NCBI GenBank assembly: GCA_964480565.1
Contig: CAYZSU010000011.1
Location: forward strand, 1 to 42,831
Origin: CAYZSU01 sp964480565
Lineage (GTDB): Bacteria > UBA10199 > 2-02-FULL-44-16 > JAAZCA01
Length of the DNA: 42,831 nucleotides
Direction of reading: 5' to 3'
Shown piece by piece: positions 34,693 to 42,633 of this stretch (positions are counted from its first letter, which is position 1; every line of letters begins with the position of its first letter). The position numbers and the translations under genes are program-made. Below the pieces are notes generated by a model, which ran no database searches, was not told the DNA's origin, and saw only the letters and a program-made list of their open reading frames with translations.

Positions 34693-35700
34693 TTAATTTG
34701 ATGCAAACAGTTGCGCATCAACAGCATATACCAATTCACTCAAACCATGACGACTCACTGCAGATACACATATCACTTTGGAATCTGTAATAGTCGCAAA
34801 CATGGATATATAATCCTCTTTAAGTGCATCTAGTTCAGGATAATCCATTTTTGTTAAAATTATAATTTCCGGTAAATCGCGTAAAATATCCCCATACGAT
34901 TCCAATTCATGGCGAATAGTTTGATAACTTTTAATTGGATCCACATGTGCGGGATCAGATATATCGATCAAGTGTAGCAGTACGCGAGTACGTTCAATAT
35001 GGCGCAAAAATTGAATTCCCATACCTGTGCCCTGATGGGCGCCTTCAATAAGCCCAGGGATATCTGCCATAACAAAGCTTTTATCCATATCAATGCGAAT
35101 CACACCCAAATTTGGTTTTTTTGTAGTAAAGGGATAGTCTGCAATTTTGGGCCGTGCATTGGACAATGCACTGATTAGCGTTGATTTACCAGCATTTGGA
35201 AAACCAACAAGCCCCACATCTGCCATGAGTTTGAGTTCTAGGCGAATACGAAATGATTCACCTTCCCCGCCATCCTCTGCATCCCTGGGTGTTTGATTCG
35301 TGGATGAAACAAAGCGCATATTCCCGCGACCACCGCGACCACCTTTAGCAATCACATACTCTTTCGCATGTTCATCCAAGTCAGATAAAATCATGCCCGT
35401 ATTTGTATCATGTACAATTGTACCTACAGGCACGCGCATAATACAATGATCGCCTGACGCGCCAGTCATTTGCTTACCCTTGCCATGCATTCCGCGACCC
35501 GCTTTAAAACTACGGCGATAACTCACGTCGATTAATGTAGATAAGCGTTTATCCGCAATGATAACAACATTGCCACCATGGCCACCGTCACCACCATCAG
35601 GACCACCCTTGCACACATATTTTTCCCGGCGAAAGCTCACACAACCATTGCCACCGTTGCCAGCAAGTACATCCACTATTGTTTCATCTATAAATTTCAT
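34693..35700 (-). CDS. obgE: GTPase Obg
   Basis: Ribosome-associated GTPase of 335 residues. The glycine-rich OBG fold at the N-terminus (GNGGNGCVSFRREKYV, KGGPDGGDGGHGGNV) is followed by the G domain with G1 GFPNAGKSTLIS near residue 165, G3 DIPGLIEGAHQG, and G4 LTKMD. No C-terminal extension follows the G domain. The order rplU, rpmA, obgE is widely conserved; here a terminator-like hairpin lies between rpmA and obgE. Confidence 0.96.
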   Translation of the reverse strand: MKFIDETIVDVLAGNGGNGCVSFRREKYVCKGGPDGGDGGHGGNVVIIADKRLSTLIDVSYRRSFKAGRGMHGKGKQMTGASGDHCIMRVPVGTIVHDTNTGMILSDLDEHAKEYVIAKGGRGGRGNMRFVSSTNQTPRDAEDGGEGESFRIRLELKLMADVGLVGFPNAGKSTLISALSNARPKIADYPFTTKKPNLGVIRIDMDKSFVMADIPGLIEGAHQGTGMGIQFLRHIERTRVLLHLIDISDPAHVDPIKSYQTIRHELESYGDILRDLPEIIILTKMDYPELDALKEDYISMFATITDSKVICVSAVSRHGLSELVYAVDAQLFASN

Positions 35701-35706
35701 TGTTCA

Positions 35707-35739
35707 CACAAAAAAACCCTCTGTTTATACCAGAGGGTT
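35707..35739 (-). terminator. Terminator-like hairpin between rpmA and obgE
   Basis: On the minus strand AACCCTCTG pairs with CAGAGGGTT around a seven-base loop (35739-35715), then a run of T. It ends only a few bases before the obgE start codon, so read-through must supply obgE or obgE has a promoter inside rpmA. Confidence 0.85.
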
Positions 35740-35776
35740 ATCCATTTTAATTATTATTAATATTTGAGTTCATCCA

Positions 35777-36034
35777 TTATGCCAAAGGAACGATATTCGC
35801 ATATTTGCGATCGCCACGTTTGACAGTATACTCAACTGTACCATCCATTTTAGCAAATAATGTACAGTCTTTTCCAACTCCAACATTAAGACCAGGGTGA
35901 ATTTTTGTTCCGCATTGGCGAACCAAAATATTTCCTGCATTAACAACTTCACCACCATAACGCTTTACACCACGACGTTGTCCATGACTGTCGCGACCAT
36001 TTTTTGCGGAGCCCGCTGATTTTTTATGTGCCAT
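35777..36034 (-). CDS. rpmA: 50S ribosomal protein L27
   Basis: 85 residues starting MAHKKSAGSAKNGRDSHGQR, with GGEVVNAGNILVRQCGTKIHPG and LFAKMDGTVEY, all typical. There is no N-terminal extension of the kind removed by Prp protease in Firmicutes, in keeping with a Gram-negative host. It lies 28 bases after rplU. Confidence 0.98.
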   Translation of the reverse strand: MAHKKSAGSAKNGRDSHGQRRGVKRYGGEVVNAGNILVRQCGTKIHPGLNVGVGKDCTLFAKMDGTVEYTVKRGDRKYANIVPLA

Positions 36035-36062
36035 TTTAGACCTCTTTCTACATTAATATCCA

Positions 36063-36374
36063 CTAAACCTGGATATTCATGATCTCCAATTCCGTTAATT
36101 CCTGACGATGTCCACGGAGACGCTCATAACCATGCCGGCGTTTTTTCTTATATACCAAGATTTTTTTATCTTTGCCTTGTTTAAGAACCTTTGCCGTAAC
36201 AATGGCACCATCTACAGTAGGAGTTCCAACTTTTAATTCCTCGCCACCGCCGACAATACGCACATCATTAAATTCTATGTTGGCACCTTTATCACCCGTC
36301 AATTTTTCAACGCTAATGATAGACCCTTTTTGCACTAAATATTGTTTACCACCTGTTTCAATTACAGCGTACAC
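36063..36374 (-). CDS. rplU: 50S ribosomal protein L21
   Basis: 103 residues starting MYAVIETGGKQYLVQKGSII, with GTPTVDGAIVTAKVL and KKRRHGYERLRGHRQELTEL. It is the first gene of rplU-rpmA(-obgE). AAAGGAG lies upstream of the ATG, after a possible leader hairpin and promoter at 36401-36456. Confidence 0.98.
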   Translation of the reverse strand: MYAVIETGGKQYLVQKGSIISVEKLTGDKGANIEFNDVRIVGGGEELKVGTPTVDGAIVTAKVLKQGKDKKILVYKKKRRHGYERLRGHRQELTELEIMNIQV

Positions 36375-36400
36375 GATACACTCCTTTGATATAAATCAAT

Positions 36401-36456
36401 CCCTTCGCATCTCGCAAGGGTAAAGCTGTCTATCCTAAACAAGCCTATAAAGTCAA
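36401..36456 (-). promoter_or_regulatory. Possible promoter and leader hairpin of rplU
   Basis: On the minus strand TTGACT (36456-36451) and GATAGA (36434-36429) are 16 bases apart. Just downstream CCCTTGCG...GCGAAGGG (36420-36401) can form a small hairpin close to the ribosome site; a ribosomal-protein leader is possible. Confidence 0.35.
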
Positions 36457-36499
36457 CAGTTTTATCTATTTTATTTAAAATGATCATATCTAGAATTAC

Positions 36500-36518
36500 A
36501 GCGCCGAAGATGGGCGCT
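36500..36518. repeat. Short palindromic repeat upstream of rplU
   Basis: AGCGCC and GGCGCT flank a seven-base loop. The core CCGAAGATGGGCG also occurs in the 124-bp element near 15257-15269, and the right side resembles 27239-27255. Confidence 0.35.
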
Positions 36519-36631
36519 ACAACAGAGCACTTCTTGTATGAATTTTGATATTTATCGCCTTATTATTAAGTTGGCTGCTAAAAAACAGTTATTTTAGAGA
36601 TGATTCAAAAATACGAATTCACTCCCTCATC

Positions 36632-37786
36632 TCATGGCACAATCATCTCCGTGATTTGCTGCATCATATCATTAAAATTTTCCAGCGTAATGATAAATGG
36701 TATTGCCTTTGGATGGGTTGCCATAAAGCGATTTAATCCGGATACTTTTTTTGGCATATGCGTTTTGACTTCAATGGCTAAAACCATTTTGCCATATTGG
36801 CAGACATAATCCAATTCATATTGTTTATCCCGCCAGTAAAATAATTGGCATGGCAATCGGTGCAGACTATTACCAACAACCAGCTCAAACATACGACCCT
36901 TATCCGAGGCATTTAAATCCGCATCAACCCTTACGCTAAACAAGGCTGGGCATAGAGGAAGTAATTTAGGCGATGATCGTCTGGTAAGTACCGGCTTAGG
37001 TGAGAATTTGAAAAGCTGTTTAATTAAAAATGCCCCTTCAAGCAATTCCAGATAATATTTAATTTGATCAGTATTTCCTTTGCTCTGCAATTGGCCAAGT
37101 AGCTTTGTATAGCTGATTTCCTGAGCAGGATATGAGCATATAAGTTCAGTACATTGCTTAAATAGAGATGGTGATTTAACGCGATTATTGAGCAAAACAT
37201 CCTTACCAACAACCATATCAATAATGCTGTGTTTGATATAGGATAACCATTCATGCTGACTGGATATAAGCGGATAACTTCCTGGATAGCCTCCATATAA
37301 TAGATAGTCATCAAATGATAAATTATATGCGCGTTTACTTTCATCCGCATTCCAGTGATACACCCTATGAAGCTGAAAACGACCCGCCAAACTTTCTGTC
37401 AAACCGCGTTGAATGGATAGTGAACTGGATCCCAGTAAAATGAGCTTAATAGGGTAATTGTCATCCGCTTGTCCATCCCATAATTGCTTGATGAGATGCG
37501 GCCAATTTTCAATATTTTGAATTTCATCGATGACTAGAAGAGAGAGCCTTTTCTTTTGCTTTGCAATTTGCCACTGTTGCATGAACCAGGCATGATCGTG
37601 AGGAAGTAAACCATCTGCAGCGGCATAATGATACTGCGATACACGTAATTTTTTCAACAAAAGCTTTATGCCGGTTGTTTTACCGACTTGGCGCGGTCCA
37701 ATAATAACTTGAATAAGCGGCAGAGCTTTTTTTTTCGATAGCCATGCATGTAAATGGCTGACAAAGGGCAATTCAATATTTTTCAT
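36632..37786 (-). CDS. AAA ATPase with DUF4143-type C-terminus
   Basis: A 384-residue ATPase. Walker A GPRQVGKT is at residues 30-37 and Walker B LSLLVIDEIQ at 81-90 (Asp87, Glu88), with LILLGSSSLSIQRGLTESLAGR as sensor region. The C-terminal DUF4143 part resembles a nuclease fold (ELDYVCQYGKMVLAIEVKTH). Such proteins are common in anaerobes and archaea and have no settled function; links to mobile elements or antitoxin-like behaviour have been suggested. There is no Shine-Dalgarno site before the ATG, and a repeat unit overlaps its start. It is divergent from the second oxidoreductase operon. Confidence 0.9.
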   Translation of the reverse strand: MKNIELPFVSHLHAWLSKKKALPLIQVIIGPRQVGKTTGIKLLLKKLRVSQYHYAAADGLLPHDHAWFMQQWQIAKQKKRLSLLVIDEIQNIENWPHLIKQLWDGQADDNYPIKLILLGSSSLSIQRGLTESLAGRFQLHRVYHWNADESKRAYNLSFDDYLLYGGYPGSYPLISSQHEWLSYIKHSIIDMVVGKDVLLNNRVKSPSLFKQCTELICSYPAQEISYTKLLGQLQSKGNTDQIKYYLELLEGAFLIKQLFKFSPKPVLTRRSSPKLLPLCPALFSVRVDADLNASDKGRMFELVVGNSLHRLPCQLFYWRDKQYELDYVCQYGKMVLAIEVKTHMPKKVSGLNRFMATHPKAIPFIITLENFNDMMQQITEMIVP

Positions 37787-37872
37787 TTTACTAGACTAAC
37801 ATAGTGATTTTACTAGGTCAACCTCATAAAACAACTAGATATGAATTGTAAATTTACTAGAGATATAAATTC
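37785..37872. repeat. Four motif copies at an exact 22-bp period (candidate operator array)
   Basis: The plus strand has ATTTTACTAG at 37785, ATTTTACTAG at 37807, AAACAACTAG at 37829 and AATTTACTAG at 37851. All four share the ACTAG ending, and the period is 22 bases, about two helical turns, so all copies face the same side of the DNA. The first covers the start codon of the AAA ATPase gene; the last ends 12 bases before the -35 box of the divergent oxidoreductase operon. Confidence 0.65.
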
Positions 37873-37884
37873 AAGTCGAACGAT

Positions 37885-37913
37885 TTGACGCTCACTATCC
37901 AATTGGATATAAA
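37885..37913 (+). promoter_or_regulatory. Promoter of the second oxidoreductase operon
   Basis: TTGACG at 37885-37890 and TATAAA at 37908-37913 are separated by exactly 17 bases. The predicted start near 37920 gives a leader of about 20 bases with GGGGAGG before the ATG at 37941. Confidence 0.75.
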
Positions 37914-37940
37914 TGGTAGCTACAGCAATGGGGAGGATAT

Positions 37941-38516
37941 ATGATTGAAATTCGATTTCACGGTCGTGGCGGGCAAGGCGCGGTCATTGGTGGAAAAATA
38001 TTGGCCACTGCAATCTTTTCAGAAGGAAAATTCGTACAAGCCTTCCCTGCCTTTGGTGTAGAACGACGCGGTGCGCCTGTTGCTGCATTTGTGCGTGTAG
38101 ATGATAAACGTATTCATTTGCGCAGTCAGATTTATACTCCCGATCATTTGATTATATTGGACCCGACATTGATCAATCAACCCGCTACATTTCAAGGATT
38201 TATGAATCACGGATGGGTGCTTATCAATACAACAAGTGACATAGCTACCCTTCGGTCTATTTCGAACTTATCGAATTGCAAGCTAGCAACAGTGGATGCA
38301 TCACACATTGCAGCATCAAATCGTTTGGGTTCCAAAATGAGTCCAATCGTGAACACAGCAATTCTTGGCGCATTTTGTCGTGTATCCGATATTTGTTCCA
38401 TTGATGCAATTTTAACAGCTATTGAAAAAGGGGTACCCATTAAACCCGAAGCCAATGCAGCAGCGGCTAAATTGGCATATGATAGCGTTCAATATGGTGA
38501 CGTAATGGTGGATTAA
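37941..38516 (+). CDS. 2-oxoacid:ferredoxin oxidoreductase, gamma subunit (second set)
   Basis: A 191-residue gamma subunit starting [20 protein letters not shown], with [21 protein letters not shown]. It is clearly paralogous to the PorG at 26486-27040. A GGGGAGG site precedes the ATG. It is the first gene of the second operon; 18 bases separate it from the flavoprotein gene. The substrate cannot be read; branched-chain 2-oxoacids or pyruvate are both possible. Confidence 0.9.
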
Positions 38517-38534
38517 TCCATTAAGGAAATTAAT

Positions 38535-40364
38535 ATGAGTAAACAGAAAAAATCCAAGAAGCAGGGAGTCATTTCATTTTCAAAGTTATCGGACATACCC
38601 TATACCACGTTATCTAGCGGCACTATGGAATGGAATCATACAGGCTCATGGCGGTATATGCAGCCCGCATATGTAGAGCGAATTCCTGCATGCCAAGCCT
38701 CATGCCCAACCAGTAATAATATTGAAACTTGGATTCGCCTGATGGAAGAAGGTGATTTTAAATCAGCGTGGGAATTTGCAACGGTTGAAAATCCATTTCC
38801 TGCGATTATGGGACGCGTGTGTTTTCATCCATGTACCAAGGGATGCAATCGTATGGACATGGGTGGATCTGTAAATATTTGCATGTTGGAGCGCTACTTG
38901 GCCGATCATTTTGAAAATACACTGCCTGTGCCCATGCCATTTTTTAAGGAAACAAATCAGCATATTGCTGTGATTGGGTCAGGCCCTGCCGGTCTTTCCT
39001 GTGCCTATCATTTGCGACGACTCGGACATAAGGTAACCGTATTTGAAAAAGAAAAAGATGCTGGCGGTATGCTTCGCTATGGCATTCCGCAATATCGGTT
39101 GCCACATGACATATTGACAGCGGAAATTAAACGACTTGAAAAAATGGGAATCACCATTAAAATCAATACCCCTATTCGTGATGCAGCATGCGTGCAGGAA
39201 CTTCGACAAGACTATAATGCTATATTTTTAGCAATCGGCGCATGGAAATCAAAGCCGTTTCCATTGGAGAATGATAAAAAATTAATTACAATGTCAGGCC
39301 TGTCATTTTTAAAGGACATTGCTTACAATCGTCGGCCACGTATTGGTAAAAAAATAATTGTAGTAGGTGGTGGCAATACAGCCATTGATACGGCTCGAAC
39401 TGCCAAACGGTTAGGCGCAGATGTGACTGTGGTATATCGCAGAACCTATGAGGAGATGCCCGCATCAATCGAAGAAATTCATCATGCAAAGGAAGAAGGC
39501 GTGCGATTTGAATTGCTTTGCCAACCTGTACGTGTGGAAGAAACCGGCAAAAAAACTTCTGTCCTATGCCAAAAAATGATCTTAGGCCCAGTGGATGATA
39601 CGGGCAGGCGCATGCCTGTGCCCATGCCTGGCGATACCATGACTATTCCTGCTGATACTATTTTAACAGCCATTGGCGAGACTATTGATAATACAATTAT
39701 TCCATCAAAGTTACCTATGAAAAATGGATCACTCTGTGCTAATAATTATGGCCAGACCGAATGGACGAATATATTTGCAGGTGGTGATTTAATTGAATCA
39801 CCACGAACTGTTGTAGATGCACTGGCATCAGGAAAACGCAGTGCCATAGCGATCGATTGCGTATTACGCGGCGAAGGCGATTCAATTGATGAAATAGTGA
39901 GTAATGTGTGTGTGCCAAATTCACCCTATATTATGATGTCTCAGTATGTGATGTATCGCGATGGTGCAATTCAACCGGCAGCCACAACATCAAAAACCAA
40001 TCAGCTCTCCACAATTGTGTATTTTAAGGATTTAAATTTAGCGTATTTTAAAGAATCCATGCCCTACCCAACGCCTGTAATTCCAGTAAAAGACCGAATA
40101 TCTGCACAGAGTTTTGTGGAAGTTTCAACACGCCCAACTAAGGAAATGGCTGACTATGAAATGGCCAGATGCTTTCATTGTGGACGCTGTACATTATGTG
40201 ACAACTGTTATATTTATTGCCCAGATGTAGCGATCAATAAAATAAAAGATGGTTTCAAAATTGATATGGATTACTGTAAGGGGTGTGGCATTTGTGTCAC
40301 CGAATGCCCGCGGGCTGCCATGCAAATGATCGATGAACAGGCCTGTAATAGTAGCGACAAATGA
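38535..40364 (+). CDS. GltD-like FAD/NAD(P)-binding protein with C-terminal ferredoxin domain
   Basis: A 609-residue flavoprotein. The N-terminal helical iron-sulfur domain (CQASCPTSNNIETWIRLM, GRVCFHPCTKGCNR) is of the glutamate-synthase small-subunit/dihydropyrimidine-dehydrogenase type. FAD binds at IGSGPAGLSCAYHLRR (near 147) and NAD(P)H at VGGGNTAIDTARTAKRLG (near 277). The C-terminal two clusters are CFHCGRCTLCDNCYIYCP and CKGCGICVTECP (about 547-600). It takes the position of PorD in the operon, so it probably joins the oxidoreductase to NADP(H). Glutamate synthesis is unlikely because no gltB is present. Confidence 0.9.
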   Translation: MSKQKKSKKQGVISFSKLSDIPYTTLSSGTMEWNHTGSWRYMQPAYVERIPACQASCPTSNNIETWIRLMEEGDFKSAWEFATVENPFPAIMGRVCFHPCTKGCNRMDMGGSVNICMLERYLADHFENTLPVPMPFFKETNQHIAVIGSGPAGLSCAYHLRRLGHKVTVFEKEKDAGGMLRYGIPQYRLPHDILTAEIKRLEKMGITIKINTPIRDAACVQELRQDYNAIFLAIGAWKSKPFPLENDKKLITMSGLSFLKDIAYNRRPRIGKKIIVVGGGNTAIDTARTAKRLGADVTVVYRRTYEEMPASIEEIHHAKEEGVRFELLCQPVRVEETGKKTSVLCQKMILGPVDDTGRRMPVPMPGDTMTIPADTILTAIGETIDNTIIPSKLPMKNGSLCANNYGQTEWTNIFAGGDLIESPRTVVDALASGKRSAIAIDCVLRGEGDSIDEIVSNVCVPNSPYIMMSQYVMYRDGAIQPAATTSKTNQLSTIVYFKDLNLAYFKESMPYPTPVIPVKDRISAQSFVEVSTRPTKEMADYEMARCFHCGRCTLCDNCYIYCPDVAINKIKDGFKIDMDYCKGCGICVTECPRAAMQMIDEQACNSSDK

Positions 40365-40393
40365 AAATAAATTAGTACAGAATAGAGGGGTTT

Positions 40394-41569
40394 ATGTCTC
40401 ATACAGACGTCATTATGGGAAACCATGCCACATCGCATGCAGTGAAATTAGCGCGTACTGAAGTCATAGCAGCATTTCCCATTACGCCGCAAACACAAGT
40501 GGTGGAAGAATTATCCGAAATGTGTGCCAAAGGTGAGTTAAATGCCCGCTATATAAAGGTAGAATCCGAGCATTCGGCCATGGCTTGCGTCATTGGCGCA
40601 GCGCAAGCAGGTGCACGCGCCTTTACTGCCACATCATCGCAGGGGCTAGCACTTATGCATGAGCTTTTATTTTGGGCCGCATATGCCAGGCTACCCATTG
40701 TAATGTGCGATGTAAATCGCGCCATGGCACCGGGTTGGAATATTTGGAGCGATCAAACGGATTCATTGGCACAGCGCGATACGGGCTGGATTCAATTATA
40801 TTGTGAAACCAATCAGGAAGTGCTCGATACAACACTTATGGCATTCAAATTGGCTGAAAAAGTAATGTTGCCGGTAATGGTCGTATATGACGCATTTATT
40901 TTATCGCATACCTATGAACCAGTTGATATTCCAGATCAAAAACTTGTGGATAAATTTCTGCCTAAATATAAACCATCCCATAAACTCGACACCAACGATC
41001 CAAAGGCCTTTAATTCACTGACCACGCCGGATTGTTATATGGAATTTCGAGCAATTATGGAGCAGGCACATCAAGGGGTGGAAGATGCATATGCACACAT
41101 TGCCAAAGATTTTTCAAAGCGCATGAAGCGCCATCACGATATCATTGAATTTTATGAAGCGGATGATGCGGATATTTTGTTGGTGACATCTGGATCTGCT
41201 ACATCAACGGCCAGAGTCGCTGTGGATCAGCTTCGCGCAAAGGGTGAAAAGGTAGGGCTTTGTAAGCTTCGATTGTTTCGACCATTTCCTGCGCAAAGTT
41301 TGCGCGAGGCCCTTAGTAATCGCTCACGTGAGGTGACATTAAAAAAATTAGCAGTATTGGATCGTAATATCAGCCATGGATCAGGTGGCATATGGACGCA
41401 GGAACTTCGGGCAACATTTTGTAATGTAGATGATGCACCGCAAATTTATGGATTTCATATTGGTTTGGGAGGTCGTGATATTACGCCGGATGCAATTATA
41501 AACGCATATGACTATACACGGCAAAATGACTATACACCTGCAATGCAGTGGATTGATTTAAAGAAATAA
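40394..41569 (+). CDS. 2-oxoacid:ferredoxin oxidoreductase, alpha subunit (second set)
   Basis: 391 residues, paralogous to the PorA at 24969-26144. It has VIAAFPITPQTQVVEELSEM, YIKVESEHSAMACVIGAAQAG, ARAFTATSSQGLALMHELLF and DILLVTSGSATSTARVAVDQ. AGAGGGG lies upstream of the ATG. Relative to the first copy, residues around the active-site loop differ (SSQGLALM against AGQGLELM), which may reflect another 2-oxoacid. It is followed after nine bases by the beta subunit. Confidence 0.92.
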   Translation: MSHTDVIMGNHATSHAVKLARTEVIAAFPITPQTQVVEELSEMCAKGELNARYIKVESEHSAMACVIGAAQAGARAFTATSSQGLALMHELLFWAAYARLPIVMCDVNRAMAPGWNIWSDQTDSLAQRDTGWIQLYCETNQEVLDTTLMAFKLAEKVMLPVMVVYDAFILSHTYEPVDIPDQKLVDKFLPKYKPSHKLDTNDPKAFNSLTTPDCYMEFRAIMEQAHQGVEDAYAHIAKDFSKRMKRHHDIIEFYEADDADILLVTSGSATSTARVAVDQLRAKGEKVGLCKLRLFRPFPAQSLREALSNRSREVTLKKLAVLDRNISHGSGGIWTQELRATFCNVDDAPQIYGFHIGLGGRDITPDAIINAYDYTRQNDYTPAMQWIDLKK

Positions 41570-41578
41570 GAGGAATTT

Positions 41579-42496
41579 ATGAACACAGCGCCATCTGAAT
41601 TTAAACAAGGATCTGCAAAACAAAATTATAATGAAAAAGAACTCATGACCAGCGGGCATTTAGCCTGTCCAGGATGTGGGGCATCCATGGCCATGCGCAT
41701 GGCATTAAAAGCATTGGGCGAGGATACAGTAGTGGTCATACCAGCCTGCTGTTGGGCGGTGATTGCCGGGCCATTTCCATATAGCAGCTTAAAGGTGCCC
41801 ATGACGCATGCGGCATTTGAAACAACGGGTGCAGTACTCTCCGGTGTACGAGCCGCACTCGACATGCAGGGTAAGACGGATACATTGGTGATGGGCTGGG
41901 CAGGTGACGGCGGTACATTTGATATTGGTTTGCAGGCCCTATCCGCAGCTGCGGAACGAAATGAAAATGTAATATTTGTTTGTTATGATAATGAAGCATA
42001 TATGAATACAGGCATTCAGCGTTCAAGCGCCACGCCACAACATACCTGGACAACCACCACGCCAGTAGAACGCCCAAACAATGTATCCAAAAAACATATT
42101 GGCCGAATTATGGCCGCGCATCGCATTCCGTATTTGGCGACAACTTCGCCAGCGTATCCACATGATTTGATGGCCAAGTTTGAAAAGGCAAAAAAAATTA
42201 AAGGGTTTCGGTTTATTCATATCTTTGCAGCATGTACGGCTGGCTGGAAAATTGATTCCGCGCAATCCGTAGAGGTCATGCGCCAGGCCACGGATTCAAA
42301 TTTTTTTCCAATTTATGAGATCGAGCATGGTAAGAAAGTAACGATCAACATCGAACCCAAACATATTCCGGTAAAGGACTACTTATCCGCACAAGGTCGC
42401 TTCCGCCATTTAAGTGAGGAGCAAATAGCGAATTTGCAAGCTTTTGTGGATGATGAATGGCAATGGTTATCTGCACAAGCGAATATTGAGAAATAA
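41579..42496 (+). CDS. 2-oxoacid:ferredoxin oxidoreductase, beta subunit (second set)
   Basis: 305 residues. It has GHLACPGCGASMAMRMAL (first cluster cysteines), ACCWAVIAGPFPYSSLK, AGDGGTFDIGLQALSAAAER (TPP-Mg motif), CYDNEAYMNTGIQRSSATPQ and FAACTAGWKID (last cluster cysteine). It is paralogous to the PorB at 23995-24942. An AGAGGA site precedes the start. It ends the operon; the downstream 335 bases hold only hairpins and a transposase remnant. Confidence 0.92.
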   Translation: MNTAPSEFKQGSAKQNYNEKELMTSGHLACPGCGASMAMRMALKALGEDTVVVIPACCWAVIAGPFPYSSLKVPMTHAAFETTGAVLSGVRAALDMQGKTDTLVMGWAGDGGTFDIGLQALSAAAERNENVIFVCYDNEAYMNTGIQRSSATPQHTWTTTTPVERPNNVSKKHIGRIMAAHRIPYLATTSPAYPHDLMAKFEKAKKIKGFRFIHIFAACTAGWKIDSAQSVEVMRQATDSNFFPIYEIEHGKKVTINIEPKHIPVKDYLSAQGRFRHLSEEQIANLQAFVDDEWQWLSAQANIEK

Positions 42497-42585
42497 TAAT
42501 TTGAATAATATGAATATGTGTTGATCAAGTGCATCGTAGGCAAAGAATACACCCTAACTACACAAATCCCCAAAATAAGTAGATA

Positions 42586-42633
42586 ACCACGGGCAAGCCC
42601 GTGGTACTCACAGGTCAAACTTCGTTTGACCTG
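42586..42633. repeat. Two adjacent hairpins at the IS200-type end
   Basis: ACCACGGGC and GCCCGTGGT pair around an AA loop (42586-42605), and CAGGTCAAAC and GTTTGACCTG around TTC (42611-42633). Perfect short hairpins beside a TnpA gene end are what IS200/IS605 transposases recognise. Confidence 0.75.

Noticed and set aside
37785..37872. CRISPR array
   Set aside because: The repeated motif is only about 10 bases with 12-base gaps; repeat and spacer are far too short and no cas genes are near.
38535..40364. Glutamate synthase small subunit
   Set aside because: No large subunit is present, and the extra C-terminal clusters and the position inside an oxidoreductase operon point to a 2-oxoacid oxidoreductase partner.
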